Of a DNA stretch of 64,000 nt, positions 16,689 to 24,530 are shown piece by piece. Location: NCBI RefSeq assembly GCF_902706295.1, contig NZ_CACSJJ010000001.1, positions 310,001 through 374,000 on the forward strand, read 5' to 3'. Each line of letters starts with the position of its first letter. The stretch's first letter is position 1. The notes beneath the pieces were generated by a model. The model made no database searches. It was not told where the DNA came from and saw only the letters and a list, made by a program, of their open reading frames with translations. The stretch is from Arthrobacter sp. 18067. GTDB taxonomy: Bacteria; Actinomycetota; Actinomycetes; Actinomycetales; Micrococcaceae. The translations under genes were made by a program, and so were the position numbers.

Positions 16689-17435
16689 TCACGTCCCGAC
16701 GATTGCAGTTTCGGAAAGTTCCCACGCCTGGATCCGGCCACACATGCCATAGATCCTGCGGGTTTTCCGTTCGCCCATCGTAGTCCTCGCATCTTGCAAG
16801 TAGAAACTTTCCGTTGATTCGAGAGACTCCAACTGCTGCCCCGTCAAACCCGCCTGGCGTTGCGCGCCCCCGACCAAATACCCCCGCCACGCGCCGGCCT
16901 TGCCGCTCACCAACTGGGCGGCGGACGCATGAAAATCGGCGAGCGCCGCGACTCCTGACTCAAGTACAGCGGCTTTCAGCTCCAGATACCCCTCCAACGC
17001 CAGGTCCCGACGACGGCGCGCGGCCGCCTCCGCAGCCGCGTCACCGCCGTCGGCGTCCCGGGAAGGAAGGGAAGCCGCACGCGAGTAGGCGTCGACGTCC
17101 ACCAGGTGTTCTGGTGGGAAGGTCATCACGGCGTCGCCATTCTCTGGCAGACCGGCATTCTGCATGACCACCAGCACCCTGAGGTCTCCGCTGTCATTGA
17201 TGGCGCGGTGCACTGTGCCGGGCGTAAACCACACCACCGTCCCGGGTGCCAGCTGAGTGGACGTGAATCCGCGCGAGTCGAGGGTCTCCAGACGGCCGGT
17301 CCCCTGCTGCACCACGTATGCCTCGGTGGACGCCGTGTGCAGATGCGGAGAGCCGCCGGCCGCGCCGTCCTGCCCGGGCCAGTCGTAAATGCTGACCTCA
17401 GAAACCGCTGTGGCGCCCGGGAACGAGTTGCACAT
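16689..17435 (-). CDS. Cupin domain sugar-associated protein
   Basis: 248 residues. A single cupin barrel occupies about residues 15-110: P-H-L-H-T-A-S-T-E-A-Y-V-V-Q-x-G and P-G-T-V-V-W-F-T-P-G-T-V-H-R provide the His/Glu metal ligands. The C-terminal half is helical with several A-A-A-A-R-R-R stretches. Cupins of this type next to Gfo/Idh/MocA and DUF6807 genes may act as sugar isomerases, epimerases or sensors. ATG at 17435 comes 2 bases after the DUF6807 stop; an overlapping TTG at 17447 is the alternative. Exact reaction unknown. Confidence 0.75.
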   Translation of the reverse strand: MCNSFPGATAVSEVSIYDWPGQDGAAGGSPHLHTASTEAYVVQQGTGRLETLDSRGFTSTQLAPGTVVWFTPGTVHRAINDSGDLRVLVVMQNAGLPENGDAVMTFPPEHLVDVDAYSRAASLPSRDADGGDAAAEAAARRRRDLALEGYLELKAAVLESGVAALADFHASAAQLVSGKAGAWRGYLVGGAQRQAGLTGQQLESLESTESFYLQDARTTMGERKTRRIYGMCGRIQAWELSETAIVGT

Positions 17436-17437
17436 GG

Positions 17438-18400
17438 TTAGACCCAACCGTCCAGTGCGGCTGTTGCAGCGTCGGCAAGGGCAGCAGCTTGGTGGTCGGC
17501 GAGGGAACCGTCAGCGATGACGACGGCGTACCTGTACGTGAGCGGTTCGCCCTCCTTCAGCGGGACTACTTCGCTGAAGAACGGCGCCGAGCCGAGGCAC
17601 GCAAACATCGAGGAGCGGGCGAACCATTGGTTCGACGCACCCGGGTTTGACTGGTCTTCGACGAACATGATGCTGGACTTCCGGCACGTTGCGTCGTGCT
17701 GCCCGGTAAAGGCGATCCACGGCGAGCGGGTGCCCATGAACTCATCAGAGCCGGCCCCGGCTTCGGAGCGGAATTCGCCGCCAGTGAAGGAGCGTGGCCC
17801 GCGCCAGAACAGTCCGCCGTATCCTGCGTTGTCGCGGCCTTCCGTGGTGGGGCTGCCGATGCCGATCTCAGCGCCGGAGACGTTGTCCATGGTGGTTTCG
17901 AACAGGAGCGCCCACGCGTTGTCGGCCGGGAGGAGTTGGATGCTGAAGCGGCGCTTCTCTTTGATCAAGGGTGCGCCATCCTTCCCAGGCTGGGCCGGCT
18001 GCCCGGTCCAGAGCAGGGATTCCGTGGCAGTGATTCCTGCACCGGAATCCTCAATACCCGTGAAGGCTTGGTGGTTCATGGCCCCGTTATTATCCAGGTT
18101 CGCGTAGCCGGTCTCCCGGGTGTAGGTGGCTCCGCCCCAGAAATTGTGGTCGCCCACATTCGGCAACGCCCACGAAAGGCCCTTGTGCCACACGTGATCC
18201 CATGGCCTTGAAATGGTGACCTCGTCCCCTTCCAAGGTGGTCAGTGGGTGAAAGAAGGGACGCGGGCTTTCGTACTGCTCGTCCGTGGCGTGGTACGTGT
18301 ACGTGGCGATGACCTGGGCACCAACCTTAAAGGTCAGGGAGCGTCCGTCGTCGGTGTAGCTGAGGGTATCGGTCAGTGAGGTCTGCGTTGAGGTGGCCAT
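17438..18400 (-). CDS. DUF6807 (PmoA-like) family protein
   Basis: 320 residues, no signal peptide. The DUF6807 pattern is clear: P-R-P-F-F-H-P-L (about 46-53), H-x-G-L-x-x-A (about 72-78), F-W-G, then G-G-L-F-W-R-G-P (about 212-219) and the W-I-A-F-T-G-Q-H-D segment. The family is a beta-sandwich resembling aldose-epimerase or methane-oxygenase-associated proteins; its activity is not established. ATG at 18400 has GGAG 7 bases upstream. It sits 25 bases after the Gfo/Idh/MocA gene and 2 bases before the cupin gene, so it belongs to the same sugar operon. Confidence 0.8.
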   Translation of the reverse strand: MATSTQTSLTDTLSYTDDGRSLTFKVGAQVIATYTYHATDEQYESPRPFFHPLTTLEGDEVTISRPWDHVWHKGLSWALPNVGDHNFWGGATYTRETGYANLDNNGAMNHQAFTGIEDSGAGITATESLLWTGQPAQPGKDGAPLIKEKRRFSIQLLPADNAWALLFETTMDNVSGAEIGIGSPTTEGRDNAGYGGLFWRGPRSFTGGEFRSEAGAGSDEFMGTRSPWIAFTGQHDATCRKSSIMFVEDQSNPGASNQWFARSSMFACLGSAPFFSEVVPLKEGEPLTYRYAVVIADGSLADHQAAALADAATAALDGWV

Positions 18401-18425
18401 TAGGAGTCTCCGGTCGGGTTTGGGG

Positions 18426-19532
18426 TTAGGCGCGGGCTGTGGAGGCGAGGACGCGGGTGCCGCGACCGTCGCCGTCCATTCCCTCGTAGAAGGCATGGCC
18501 GGGGACGATTTGTCCGCGGCGCACGGGTTGGCCGGTAAAGGCTGAGGCGTAAATCGCGGCAGCGAACTCCAGGGTTTGACGCGCTGAGTCTGCGCCGGCT
18601 GGGAGCGGCCGTCCGGCGTCGAGCGCGTCATACATGGCAAGGAACTGCGCTGAGTGGCCGCTTCCGCGCTCCAACGGCTGCCCGGCCCAGGCGCCCGAAA
18701 CGGCGTCCTCGTGTCCGGGTGCCGCCGTGATGGTCCAGTCCTTGGTGCCGTAGCCGTAGAGGTGGCTGAGTTCAATGGTGGCGAACTCGCAGTCGACGCG
18801 GATGTCAGAGGTCTCCCGCGGCGAGAGCAGGGAGTTGATCACCGTGGCAGCGGCCCCATTCTCGAAGCGGACCAGCGCCGCCGAGAAGTCCTCGGTGGAC
18901 GTGGCGCGGGCTTGCCTGGAAGCGATCGCGTTGACCTCTTCCCACGGACCGAGCAGGTGGAGCAGGAGATCGAACTGGTGAATGCCGTGGCCCATGGTGG
19001 GCCCACCGCCCTCAGCTTTCCAGGTGCCCCGCCACGGCAGGTCGAAGTACTCATCGGGCCGGTACCAGAGGGTGTCGCATCGGGCCACGAGCGGGCGGCC
19101 GAATTCGCTGCCGCCAATCAAGCTGCGTGCCGCGGCTGAGGCGTCGCCGAATCGGTGCTGGAAGACGCACGAGAATTGAGCGCCGCCCTTCGCTTGAGCC
19201 TCGTTGAGCCGGTCAAAGTCGGCGAGGCTGAGGGCCGGGGGCTTCTCGGAAAGGACATGCGCACCGGCCTCAAGGCACTCAATCGCCTGGTCGATATGCA
19301 TCATCGGCGGGGTGCAGAGATGCACGATGTCCGGCTTTGCCTCTGCCAGCAACTCGGTGAGGCTCTGGTAGCGGCCGACTATGCCGTGTTCATCGCCAAA
19401 GGCCTGGAGCCGTGCCTCGGCGACGTCGCACGCGGCCACCAACTCGGCCCGGTTGTCGGTGCGGGCCAGGTTGGATGCGTGAACTGCTGCGATGCCGCCC
19501 GTGCCCACGATGGCCACTCGGTACGTCTGCAT
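18426..19532 (-). CDS. Gfo/Idh/MocA family NAD(P)-dependent oxidoreductase
   Basis: 368 residues. The N-terminal Rossmann fold has A-I-V-G-T-G-G-I-A (about 7-15). The family E-K-P-P-A-L-S motif (about 95-101) carries the catalytic lysine region, and the GFO_IDH_MocA C-terminal domain has G-G-G-P-x-M-x-x-G-x-H-x-x-D near residues 172-187. Such enzymes oxidise sugars or inositols, or work with partner isomerases. ATG at 19532 follows GGAGAAAC. It leads the reverse operon and shares its promoter region with the divergent GH3 gene. The likely role is metabolism of the sugar released by that glycosidase, possibly through a keto-sugar route (inference). Confidence 0.87.
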   Translation of the reverse strand: MQTYRVAIVGTGGIAAVHASNLARTDNRAELVAACDVAEARLQAFGDEHGIVGRYQSLTELLAEAKPDIVHLCTPPMMHIDQAIECLEAGAHVLSEKPPALSLADFDRLNEAQAKGGAQFSCVFQHRFGDASAAARSLIGGSEFGRPLVARCDTLWYRPDEYFDLPWRGTWKAEGGGPTMGHGIHQFDLLLHLLGPWEEVNAIASRQARATSTEDFSAALVRFENGAAATVINSLLSPRETSDIRVDCEFATIELSHLYGYGTKDWTITAAPGHEDAVSGAWAGQPLERGSGHSAQFLAMYDALDAGRPLPAGADSARQTLEFAAAIYASAFTGQPVRRGQIVPGHAFYEGMDGDGRGTRVLASTARA

Positions 19533-19565
19533 GTTTCTCCGTAGGATTCAGGATGGAAATATTCG

Positions 19566-19574
19566 GAAAGTTTC
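19566..19574. promoter_or_regulatory. Candidate LacI operator, reverse operon side
   Basis: GAAAGTTTC is a 9-base dyad 34-42 bases upstream of the oxidoreductase start, embedded in a duplicated TTCGGAA context (19562-19579). Its GAAA/TTTC half-sites match those of the dyad on the GH3 side. Assignment to the nearby LacI protein is inference. Confidence 0.4.
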
Positions 19575-19661
19575 GGAACTTTGGTGGCCTGTGGATGCCG
19601 CTTGGCCACCGCGTCAGATCAACGCTAGGGAGATTCTGTCCGTAAATCAACACTTTTCGAC

Positions 19662-19698
19662 TCTAGAAACTAAATGGAAATTTCTGATAGTTTCTAGA
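19662..19698. promoter_or_regulatory. 37-bp dyad upstream of the GH3 gene, candidate LacI operator
   Basis: TCTAGAAACTA (19662-19672) and TAGTTTCTAGA (19688-19698) are perfect 11-base inverted arms. The palindrome GAAATTTC (19677-19684) sits exactly in the middle. The block ends 29 bases before the GTG start and just before the ribosome site. It could be a compound LacI-family operator or an mRNA hairpin; the GAAAC-type half-sites favour a LacI operator. Confidence 0.55.
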
Positions 19699-19727
19699 AA
19701 TTGCCATTTCAACCCTTAGGAGACCCC

Positions 19728-22085
19728 GTGAGCACCGGCGCCGCCGATCAGCAAGCACTTGCCCGCGTTCCCGCGTCGGACGTCGTAGAGCACCTCATCC
19801 GCGAAATGACCCTTGAGGAAAAGCTCGCCCAGCTTGTGGGAGTGTGGGTCAACGCTTCCACCGACGGTGATTCCGTGGCCCCACTGCAAAACCAAATGGC
19901 CGGCGACACGCGTTCCTGGGAGGAAATCATTGCCGATGGTCTGGGCCAGATCACGCGCATGTACGGCACTGTTCCAGTGGAACCCGCCGAGGGCGCGCGC
20001 CGGCTGGCGGCTGCACAGGAGCAGATCATGGCCGCTTCCCGTTTCGGGATCCCGGCGCAGGTCCACGAGGAATGCCTGGCCGGTCTGGCCGCTTGGAAAG
20101 CGACTGCGTTCCCGGTTCCGCTGGCGTGGGGCGCCACGTTCAACCCTGGTTTGGTTCAGGTGATGGCAGCCCGGATTGGCACGAGCATGCGGGCCTTGGG
20201 GGTGCACCAGGGTTTGGCCCCGGTGCTGGATGTGGTGCGAGATCTCCGTTGGGGCCGCGTGGAGGAAACCATCGGCGAGGACCCGTACTTGGTAGGAACC
20301 GTGGCCACCGCCTACGTCCAAGGGCTGGAATCCACCGGTATCGTCGCCACGCTCAAGCACTTCGTGGGGTACTCAGCATCCCAGGCCGGCCGCAACCACG
20401 CGCCCGTCTCCATGGGCCCCCGCGAACTCGCCGACGTCATGGTGCCGCCGTTTGAAATGGCGATTCGCCACGGCGGCCCGCGTTCCGTGATGCACGCCTA
20501 TACCGACGTCGACGGCGTACCGGCCGCCGCGAACCGCGCCCTTTTGACGGGGCTGCTTCGTGAGGAGTGGGGCTTCGCCGGGACAGTGGTGGCCGACTAC
20601 TTCGGCGTGGCGTTCCTGGACGTCACGCATGGCGTGGCCGCAGATTCCGGCGACGCCGCGGTACTCGCCCTGCGTGCCGGCGTCGACGTCGAACTCCCTA
20701 CCGTGAACTGCTTTGGCGAGCCGCTGCTGCGTCGCATCCGGGAAGGTGCGCTGGACGAATCTGTTGTGGATGATGCCCTGCGCCGGGTCCTGACGCAGAA
20801 GGCCGAGCTGGGGCTGTTGTCGACCGATTTCTCGCCGGTTCCTCTGGCGCTTTCCGGCACCAACGAGTCCGATCCGATTGAGCTGGATCCCGCGGCGAAC
20901 CGGTTGTTGGCTCGCGAATTGGCGACCCAGTCGTTGGTGTTGTTGAGCAACCGGGAGTTCAAGGGGGCTCCCGCGCTGCCACTCGATCCGGCTGGTTCGC
21001 TGGGTGTTGTGGGACCGCTGGCCGACGACCCCTTCGCCATGCTGGGCTGCTACTCCTTCGACGCTCACGTCGGGGCTTCCCATCCCGAGGTTCCCATGGG
21101 TATTTCCGTCCCGTCCGTCGCAGCTGCTGCCGCTGGGCGGTTTGGCAGCGTGACCACGTCCGTCACCGGCAACTGCGAGTCAGCAACGGAAGAACAGATC
21201 GTCGAAGCATGCCAGGTCGCGTCCTCCGTGGAGACCTGTGTGGTGGTGGTCGGTGATAACGCAGGATTGTTCGGCCGAGGTACCTCGGGCGAAGGAAACG
21301 ACGCCGCCGATCTCCGGCTTCCCGGCGACCAGCATCGGATGCTGGATCGTGTTCTCTCTGCGTGTGAGGCCAGCGGGACGCGTGCCGTGGTGGTGGTCCT
21401 GAGTGGTCGCCCATATGCCCTGGGTGACTTTGTTGACCGCGCCGATGCGACCGTTCAGGGCTTCTTCCCGGGCGAGGAAGGCGGTTCCGCTCTCTGGGAT
21501 GTTCTGACCGGCGTCGCCAATCCGTCCGGAAAGCTCCCGGTCTCAGTGCCCCGCTCCCCCGGCGGCCAGCCAGGCACCTACCTGCACTCCAAGCTCGCCG
21601 GCCCCAGCGGGGTCAGCGCGCTGGATCCTTCGCCGCTGTTCGGGTTTGGGCACGGCTTGTCCTATACGACGTTTGAACTCTCCGATCACCAATGCAGCGC
21701 CCCCACGATGTCGACGTCGGATTCGGTCAACGTCAGCTGTACGGTCACGAACACGGGTTCCCGAGGTGGTGCCGAGGTTGTGCAGCTGTACCTGGAGGAT
21801 CCGGTGGGCGAAGTGGTTCGTCCCGTCCGCGAGCTGATCGGCTACGCCCGCGTCGAGTTGGAAGCCGGTGCGTCCGCCGTCGTAGATTTTGTGGTTCATG
21901 CGGACCGCACGTCGTTCACCGGGCTGGACCTCCAGCGCGTGGTGACGCCCGGGTTGGTGAAGCTCCATGTTTCGACGTCCAGCACTTCCGACGCCGCTTC
22001 CCACGAGGTCATCCTGCACGGGCCGCGGCGTGTGGTGGGGTTCGAGAGGGAGATGTTGACGCCGGTGGAGGTGCGGCGGGGCTAG
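19728..22085 (+). CDS. Glycoside hydrolase family 3 (beta-glucosidase/beta-xylosidase type)
   Basis: 785 residues, three-domain GH3. The N-terminal TIM barrel (about 20-330) has E-M-T-L-E-E-K-L-A-Q, the K-H-F-V-G-Y substrate motif and the nucleophile aspartate in V-V-A-D-Y-F-G-V (about 288-295). The alpha/beta sandwich spans about 385-600, and a fibronectin-III-like C-terminal domain follows with G-F-G-H-G-L-S-Y-T-T-F and G-G-A-E-V-V-Q-L-Y. No signal peptide, so it acts inside the cell on imported oligosaccharides. GTG at 19728 is chosen over the upstream open frame because AGGAG precedes it by 5 bases. It is divergent from the LacI operon and probably controlled by it. Glucose versus xylose specificity cannot be decided. 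Confidence 0.9.
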   Translation: MSTGAADQQALARVPASDVVEHLIREMTLEEKLAQLVGVWVNASTDGDSVAPLQNQMAGDTRSWEEIIADGLGQITRMYGTVPVEPAEGARRLAAAQEQIMAASRFGIPAQVHEECLAGLAAWKATAFPVPLAWGATFNPGLVQVMAARIGTSMRALGVHQGLAPVLDVVRDLRWGRVEETIGEDPYLVGTVATAYVQGLESTGIVATLKHFVGYSASQAGRNHAPVSMGPRELADVMVPPFEMAIRHGGPRSVMHAYTDVDGVPAAANRALLTGLLREEWGFAGTVVADYFGVAFLDVTHGVAADSGDAAVLALRAGVDVELPTVNCFGEPLLRRIREGALDESVVDDALRRVLTQKAELGLLSTDFSPVPLALSGTNESDPIELDPAANRLLARELATQSLVLLSNREFKGAPALPLDPAGSLGVVGPLADDPFAMLGCYSFDAHVGASHPEVPMGISVPSVAAAAAGRFGSVTTSVTGNCESATEEQIVEACQVASSVETCVVVVGDNAGLFGRGTSGEGNDAADLRLPGDQHRMLDRVLSACEASGTRAVVVVLSGRPYALGDFVDRADATVQGFFPGEEGGSALWDVLTGVANPSGKLPVSVPRSPGGQPGTYLHSKLAGPSGVSALDPSPLFGFGHGLSYTTFELSDHQCSAPTMSTSDSVNVSCTVTNTGSRGGAEVVQLYLEDPVGEVVRPVRELIGYARVELEAGASAVVDFVVHADRTSFTGLDLQRVVTPGLVKLHVSTSSTSDAASHEVILHGPRRVVGFEREMLTPVEVRRG

Positions 22086-22112
22086 TGTTCCTGCTGCAGG
22101 TAAGCTTCGGAA

Positions 22113-22613
22113 ATGCTTCCCCACCCCACGGACCGGTTGCGTTTCCGAGAGATGACCCTTGCTGATCTCGACGTGATGAGCTCGATGCTTGGTGATCCCC
22201 TGGTGATGACGTACTACCCTGCACCAAAAACCCGTGACGAAGCAGCAGCCTGGATCGAGTGGAACCGGGACAACTACGCCCGCCACGGGTACGGGTTGTG
22301 GATTGTCGAAACGCACGACGGCGAATTCGTGGGCGACTGCGGACTGACCTGGCAGAACGTCAACGGGCGATCCGAGCTCGAGGTTGGTTACCACGTGCGC
22401 TTGGATCTCCAGGGCCGCGGGTACGCATCAGAAGCGGCTTTGGCGTGCTTGGAATATGCCCGGGATGTGGTGGGTGTGGGCCGTATCGTCGCCATCATCC
22501 ACCCGGCCAACGCGGCTTCGCTTCGGGTTGCCGAACGGCTTGGGATGCGGCACCTTGAAGACGATCTGGGCGAACCCTTGGTGCGGACGGTGATGGGTGT
22601 GGAGTTGACCTAA
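22113..22613 (+). CDS. GNAT family N-acetyltransferase (RimJ/RimL type)
   Basis: 166 residues of Acetyltransf_3 type. It begins with T-D-R-L-R-F-R-E-M. The acetyl-CoA pyrophosphate loop is L-Q-G-R-G-Y-A-S-E-A (about 98-107), and N-A-A-S-L-R-V-A-E-R-L-G-M follows (about 133-145). It transfers acetyl from acetyl-CoA to an amine; the substrate may be a protein N-terminus or a small molecule. ATG at 22113 has GG(A)A six bases upstream. It lies 27 bases after the GH3 gene on the same strand and may be co-transcribed, but no functional link is evident. Confidence 0.85.
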   Translation: MLPHPTDRLRFREMTLADLDVMSSMLGDPLVMTYYPAPKTRDEAAAWIEWNRDNYARHGYGLWIVETHDGEFVGDCGLTWQNVNGRSELEVGYHVRLDLQGRGYASEAALACLEYARDVVGVGRIVAIIHPANAASLRVAERLGMRHLEDDLGEPLVRTVMGVELT

Positions 22614-22726
22614 CTGCCGTACCTTCACCACCCACTTTGGATCCCGAAAGCTCAGAATGCACCCTATTTCGGTTGCAATCGCTCCGCGTGGCTCCAAAGA
22701 AGGTCGGGAAGCCCCGCCACCGGGCG

Positions 22727-23416
22727 TCAAGCGAACCGCACGTCCGGGTCCGGGTCCTTGCGGGTATCCAACATGCTGACGATCTTGCTTTCCAATGCGG
22801 CCACCGTCGCTTCCGGCAGGACGATCAGGCCGTCGAGTTCCTTGCGGGCACGTTTGTACGCCGTCTGCCGTTCGGCGGGTGTGGCTGCGGCGTCTTCCGC
22901 GATGCGCAGCAGCTTCCTGGCAGTCGCGAGCCGTTGCCGCTCGGGGCCACTGAAATTGCCGTCCTTGATGCGCCTGGCTTCGCGTTCGGCCACATCGAAA
23001 GCGAGTTCGTAACTATGGACGGCCGCCCGATACTCAGCCAGCCGGGCCGGCGTCGAGATTTCTTCAGGCGTAGCTGGCCGTAAGCCGTCGGCCTCTTTCT
23101 TGGCGCGCAAGAAGGCGACCGTGAGCGGTTCGCGCACGTCGGTCATGAGGGGGAAATCAATGAGGTTACCGACGTCGAGCTCGTAATCAAGCCACCTGTG
23201 GTTCACAGAATCGTGCGCGGCAATCAGCGAGACTACCTCGGTCTGGTTGGCCTCCTCGTGCACAGCCAACTGGTTCTTCAACTTCAGCAACTCCACCTTG
23301 CGGCGGTGTCGTTCCTCGCTGGCCTTGGACCATGACCTTGCCCAGCCACCAGCCATCCCGCCGATTGGGAAAATGAGCCACCAGTAACTGCCAAGGAAGT
23401 CGAAGAGGGGTTCCAC
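22727..23416 (-). CDS. Uncharacterised membrane-anchored coiled-coil protein
   Basis: 229 residues. One N-terminal membrane segment (about 5-25, with W-W-L-I-F-P-I-G-G) is followed by a long charged helical region rich in Arg, Glu and Ala (about 30-215), consistent with a coiled coil or helical bundle in the cytoplasm. No known domain recognised. GTG at 23416 is taken as the start because GGAG lies just upstream and the chain then begins at the membrane helix; the open frame to 23458 adds nothing sensible. It is convergent with the acetyltransferase gene and divergent from the VOC gene. Confidence 0.6.
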   Translation of the reverse strand: MEPLFDFLGSYWWLIFPIGGMAGGWARSWSKASEERHRRKVELLKLKNQLAVHEEANQTEVVSLIAAHDSVNHRWLDYELDVGNLIDFPLMTDVREPLTVAFLRAKKEADGLRPATPEEISTPARLAEYRAAVHSYELAFDVAEREARRIKDGNFSGPERQRLATARKLLRIAEDAAATPAERQTAYKRARKELDGLIVLPEATVAALESKIVSMLDTRKDPDPDVRFA

Positions 23417-23563
23417 TGCTCCATCCTCCCACCGGCTTGGACCGGGGCTCAACAGCACCGGCCAAGTTGGCTACTTCGTGATGTTGAGTGGCTCCGTCCG
23501 CGGCTGCTGCCCCGACCCGCCCGGGCGAGTGCCGCCGTCGTCCGCTCCCGCTAGGCTTCCCCT

Positions 23564-23995
23564 ATGGACCAGCAACTGCACTTCCTCACCTTTGCCACGC
23601 CGGACCTGGACGCCGCGCGCGCCTTCTATAAGGACGGGCTCGGCTGGGATCCTGCCATGGACGTCCCTGGCGAAATCCTCTTCTTCCAGATCGCGCCGGG
23701 ACTGATGCTCGGCCTGTTCGACGCCGAAAAGTTCGACCAGGACCTCGGCTCCGCTGCTCCGACGGCAGGAGTCAGCGGCGTGACGCTCTCGCACAACGTC
23801 GGCAGCCCGACGGAAGTCGCCAGCACCATCGATGCCTTGGTGGCAGCGGGCGCCACGGTTTTGAAGCCGGCGCAGGCAGGCGCGTTTGGCGGTATCTTCC
23901 ACGGCCATGTCAAGGACCCCAACGGCATCGTTTGGGAGATCGCCCACAACCCCGGCTGGGGAATCAACGACGACGGCACGGTGGTTTTCGGATGA
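23564..23995 (+). CDS. VOC superfamily (glyoxalase/bleomycin-resistance-like) protein
   Basis: 143 residues with the two beta-alpha-beta-beta-beta modules of the VOC fold: [14 protein letters not shown] (about 13-26), and a C-terminal D-P-N-G-I-V-W-E-I (about 121-129) with the metal-ligand glutamate. Members are dioxygenases, isomerases or binding proteins for toxic metabolites. ATG at 23564 opens the domain directly. The stop overlaps the start of the DinB-like gene (ATGA), so the two form a coupled pair, possibly in thiol-dependent detoxification (inference). Confidence 0.82.
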   Translation: MDQQLHFLTFATPDLDAARAFYKDGLGWDPAMDVPGEILFFQIAPGLMLGLFDAEKFDQDLGSAAPTAGVSGVTLSHNVGSPTEVASTIDALVAAGATVLKPAQAGAFGGIFHGHVKDPNGIVWEIAHNPGWGINDDGTVVFG

Positions 23996-24486
23996 GCGCG
24001 CTCCCGCACACCTTCACTGAGGACGTCATCAACCACGACGCCCGGGCCCAGTTCGATACGTTCCTGGACGAGCACCGCAGGGCCCTCAACGAATGCCTGG
24101 ATGGACTCACTGAAGAACAAGCACGACGGCGGCTGGTCGCCTCCCGCACCACGCTCCTGGGCCTGGTGAAACACGCCACCTTCGTGGAAAAGGTGTGGTT
24201 CGACGAAGCGATCTCGCGTAGGTCCCGGGCGGAGATCGGCATACCCGCGACCCCGGATGAGTCGTTCATCCTGGACGACGACGACACTGTTGCCAGCATT
24301 CAACGAGCCCATGTCGAGGCGTGCGAGGCCTCCAGGCAGGCGGCTGCCCACTTGGGCCTCGACGACCTTGTGCTCGGGAACCGCCGCGGCCCACTCCCCC
24401 TCCGCTGGGTGTACCTGCACATGCTGCGGGAACTCGCGCAGCACTGCGGGCACGCAGATATTTTGCGGGAGCAGGTCACCCGGTAG
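23992..24486 (+). CDS. DinB/DUF664 family protein (putative thiol-dependent enzyme)
   Basis: 164 residues, mostly a four-helix bundle of the DinB_2/DUF664 class. [15 protein letters not shown] lies near residues 18-32 and [12 protein letters not shown] near 56-67, with the metal-ligand histidines H62 and H-x3-H-C-G-H near the C-terminus (about 143-156). Related actinobacterial proteins are mycothiol- or bacillithiol-dependent transferases or hydrolases. ATG at 23992 overlaps the VOC stop by 4 bases. Substrate unknown. Confidence 0.8.
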   Translation: MSALPHTFTEDVINHDARAQFDTFLDEHRRALNECLDGLTEEQARRRLVASRTTLLGLVKHATFVEKVWFDEAISRRSRAEIGIPATPDESFILDDDDTVASIQRAHVEACEASRQAAAHLGLDDLVLGNRRGPLPLRWVYLHMLRELAQHCGHADILREQVTR

Positions 24487-24530
24487 CCGGGCACCCTAAT
24501 AATGTCGGACCCCCCTGACATGATGTTTTT

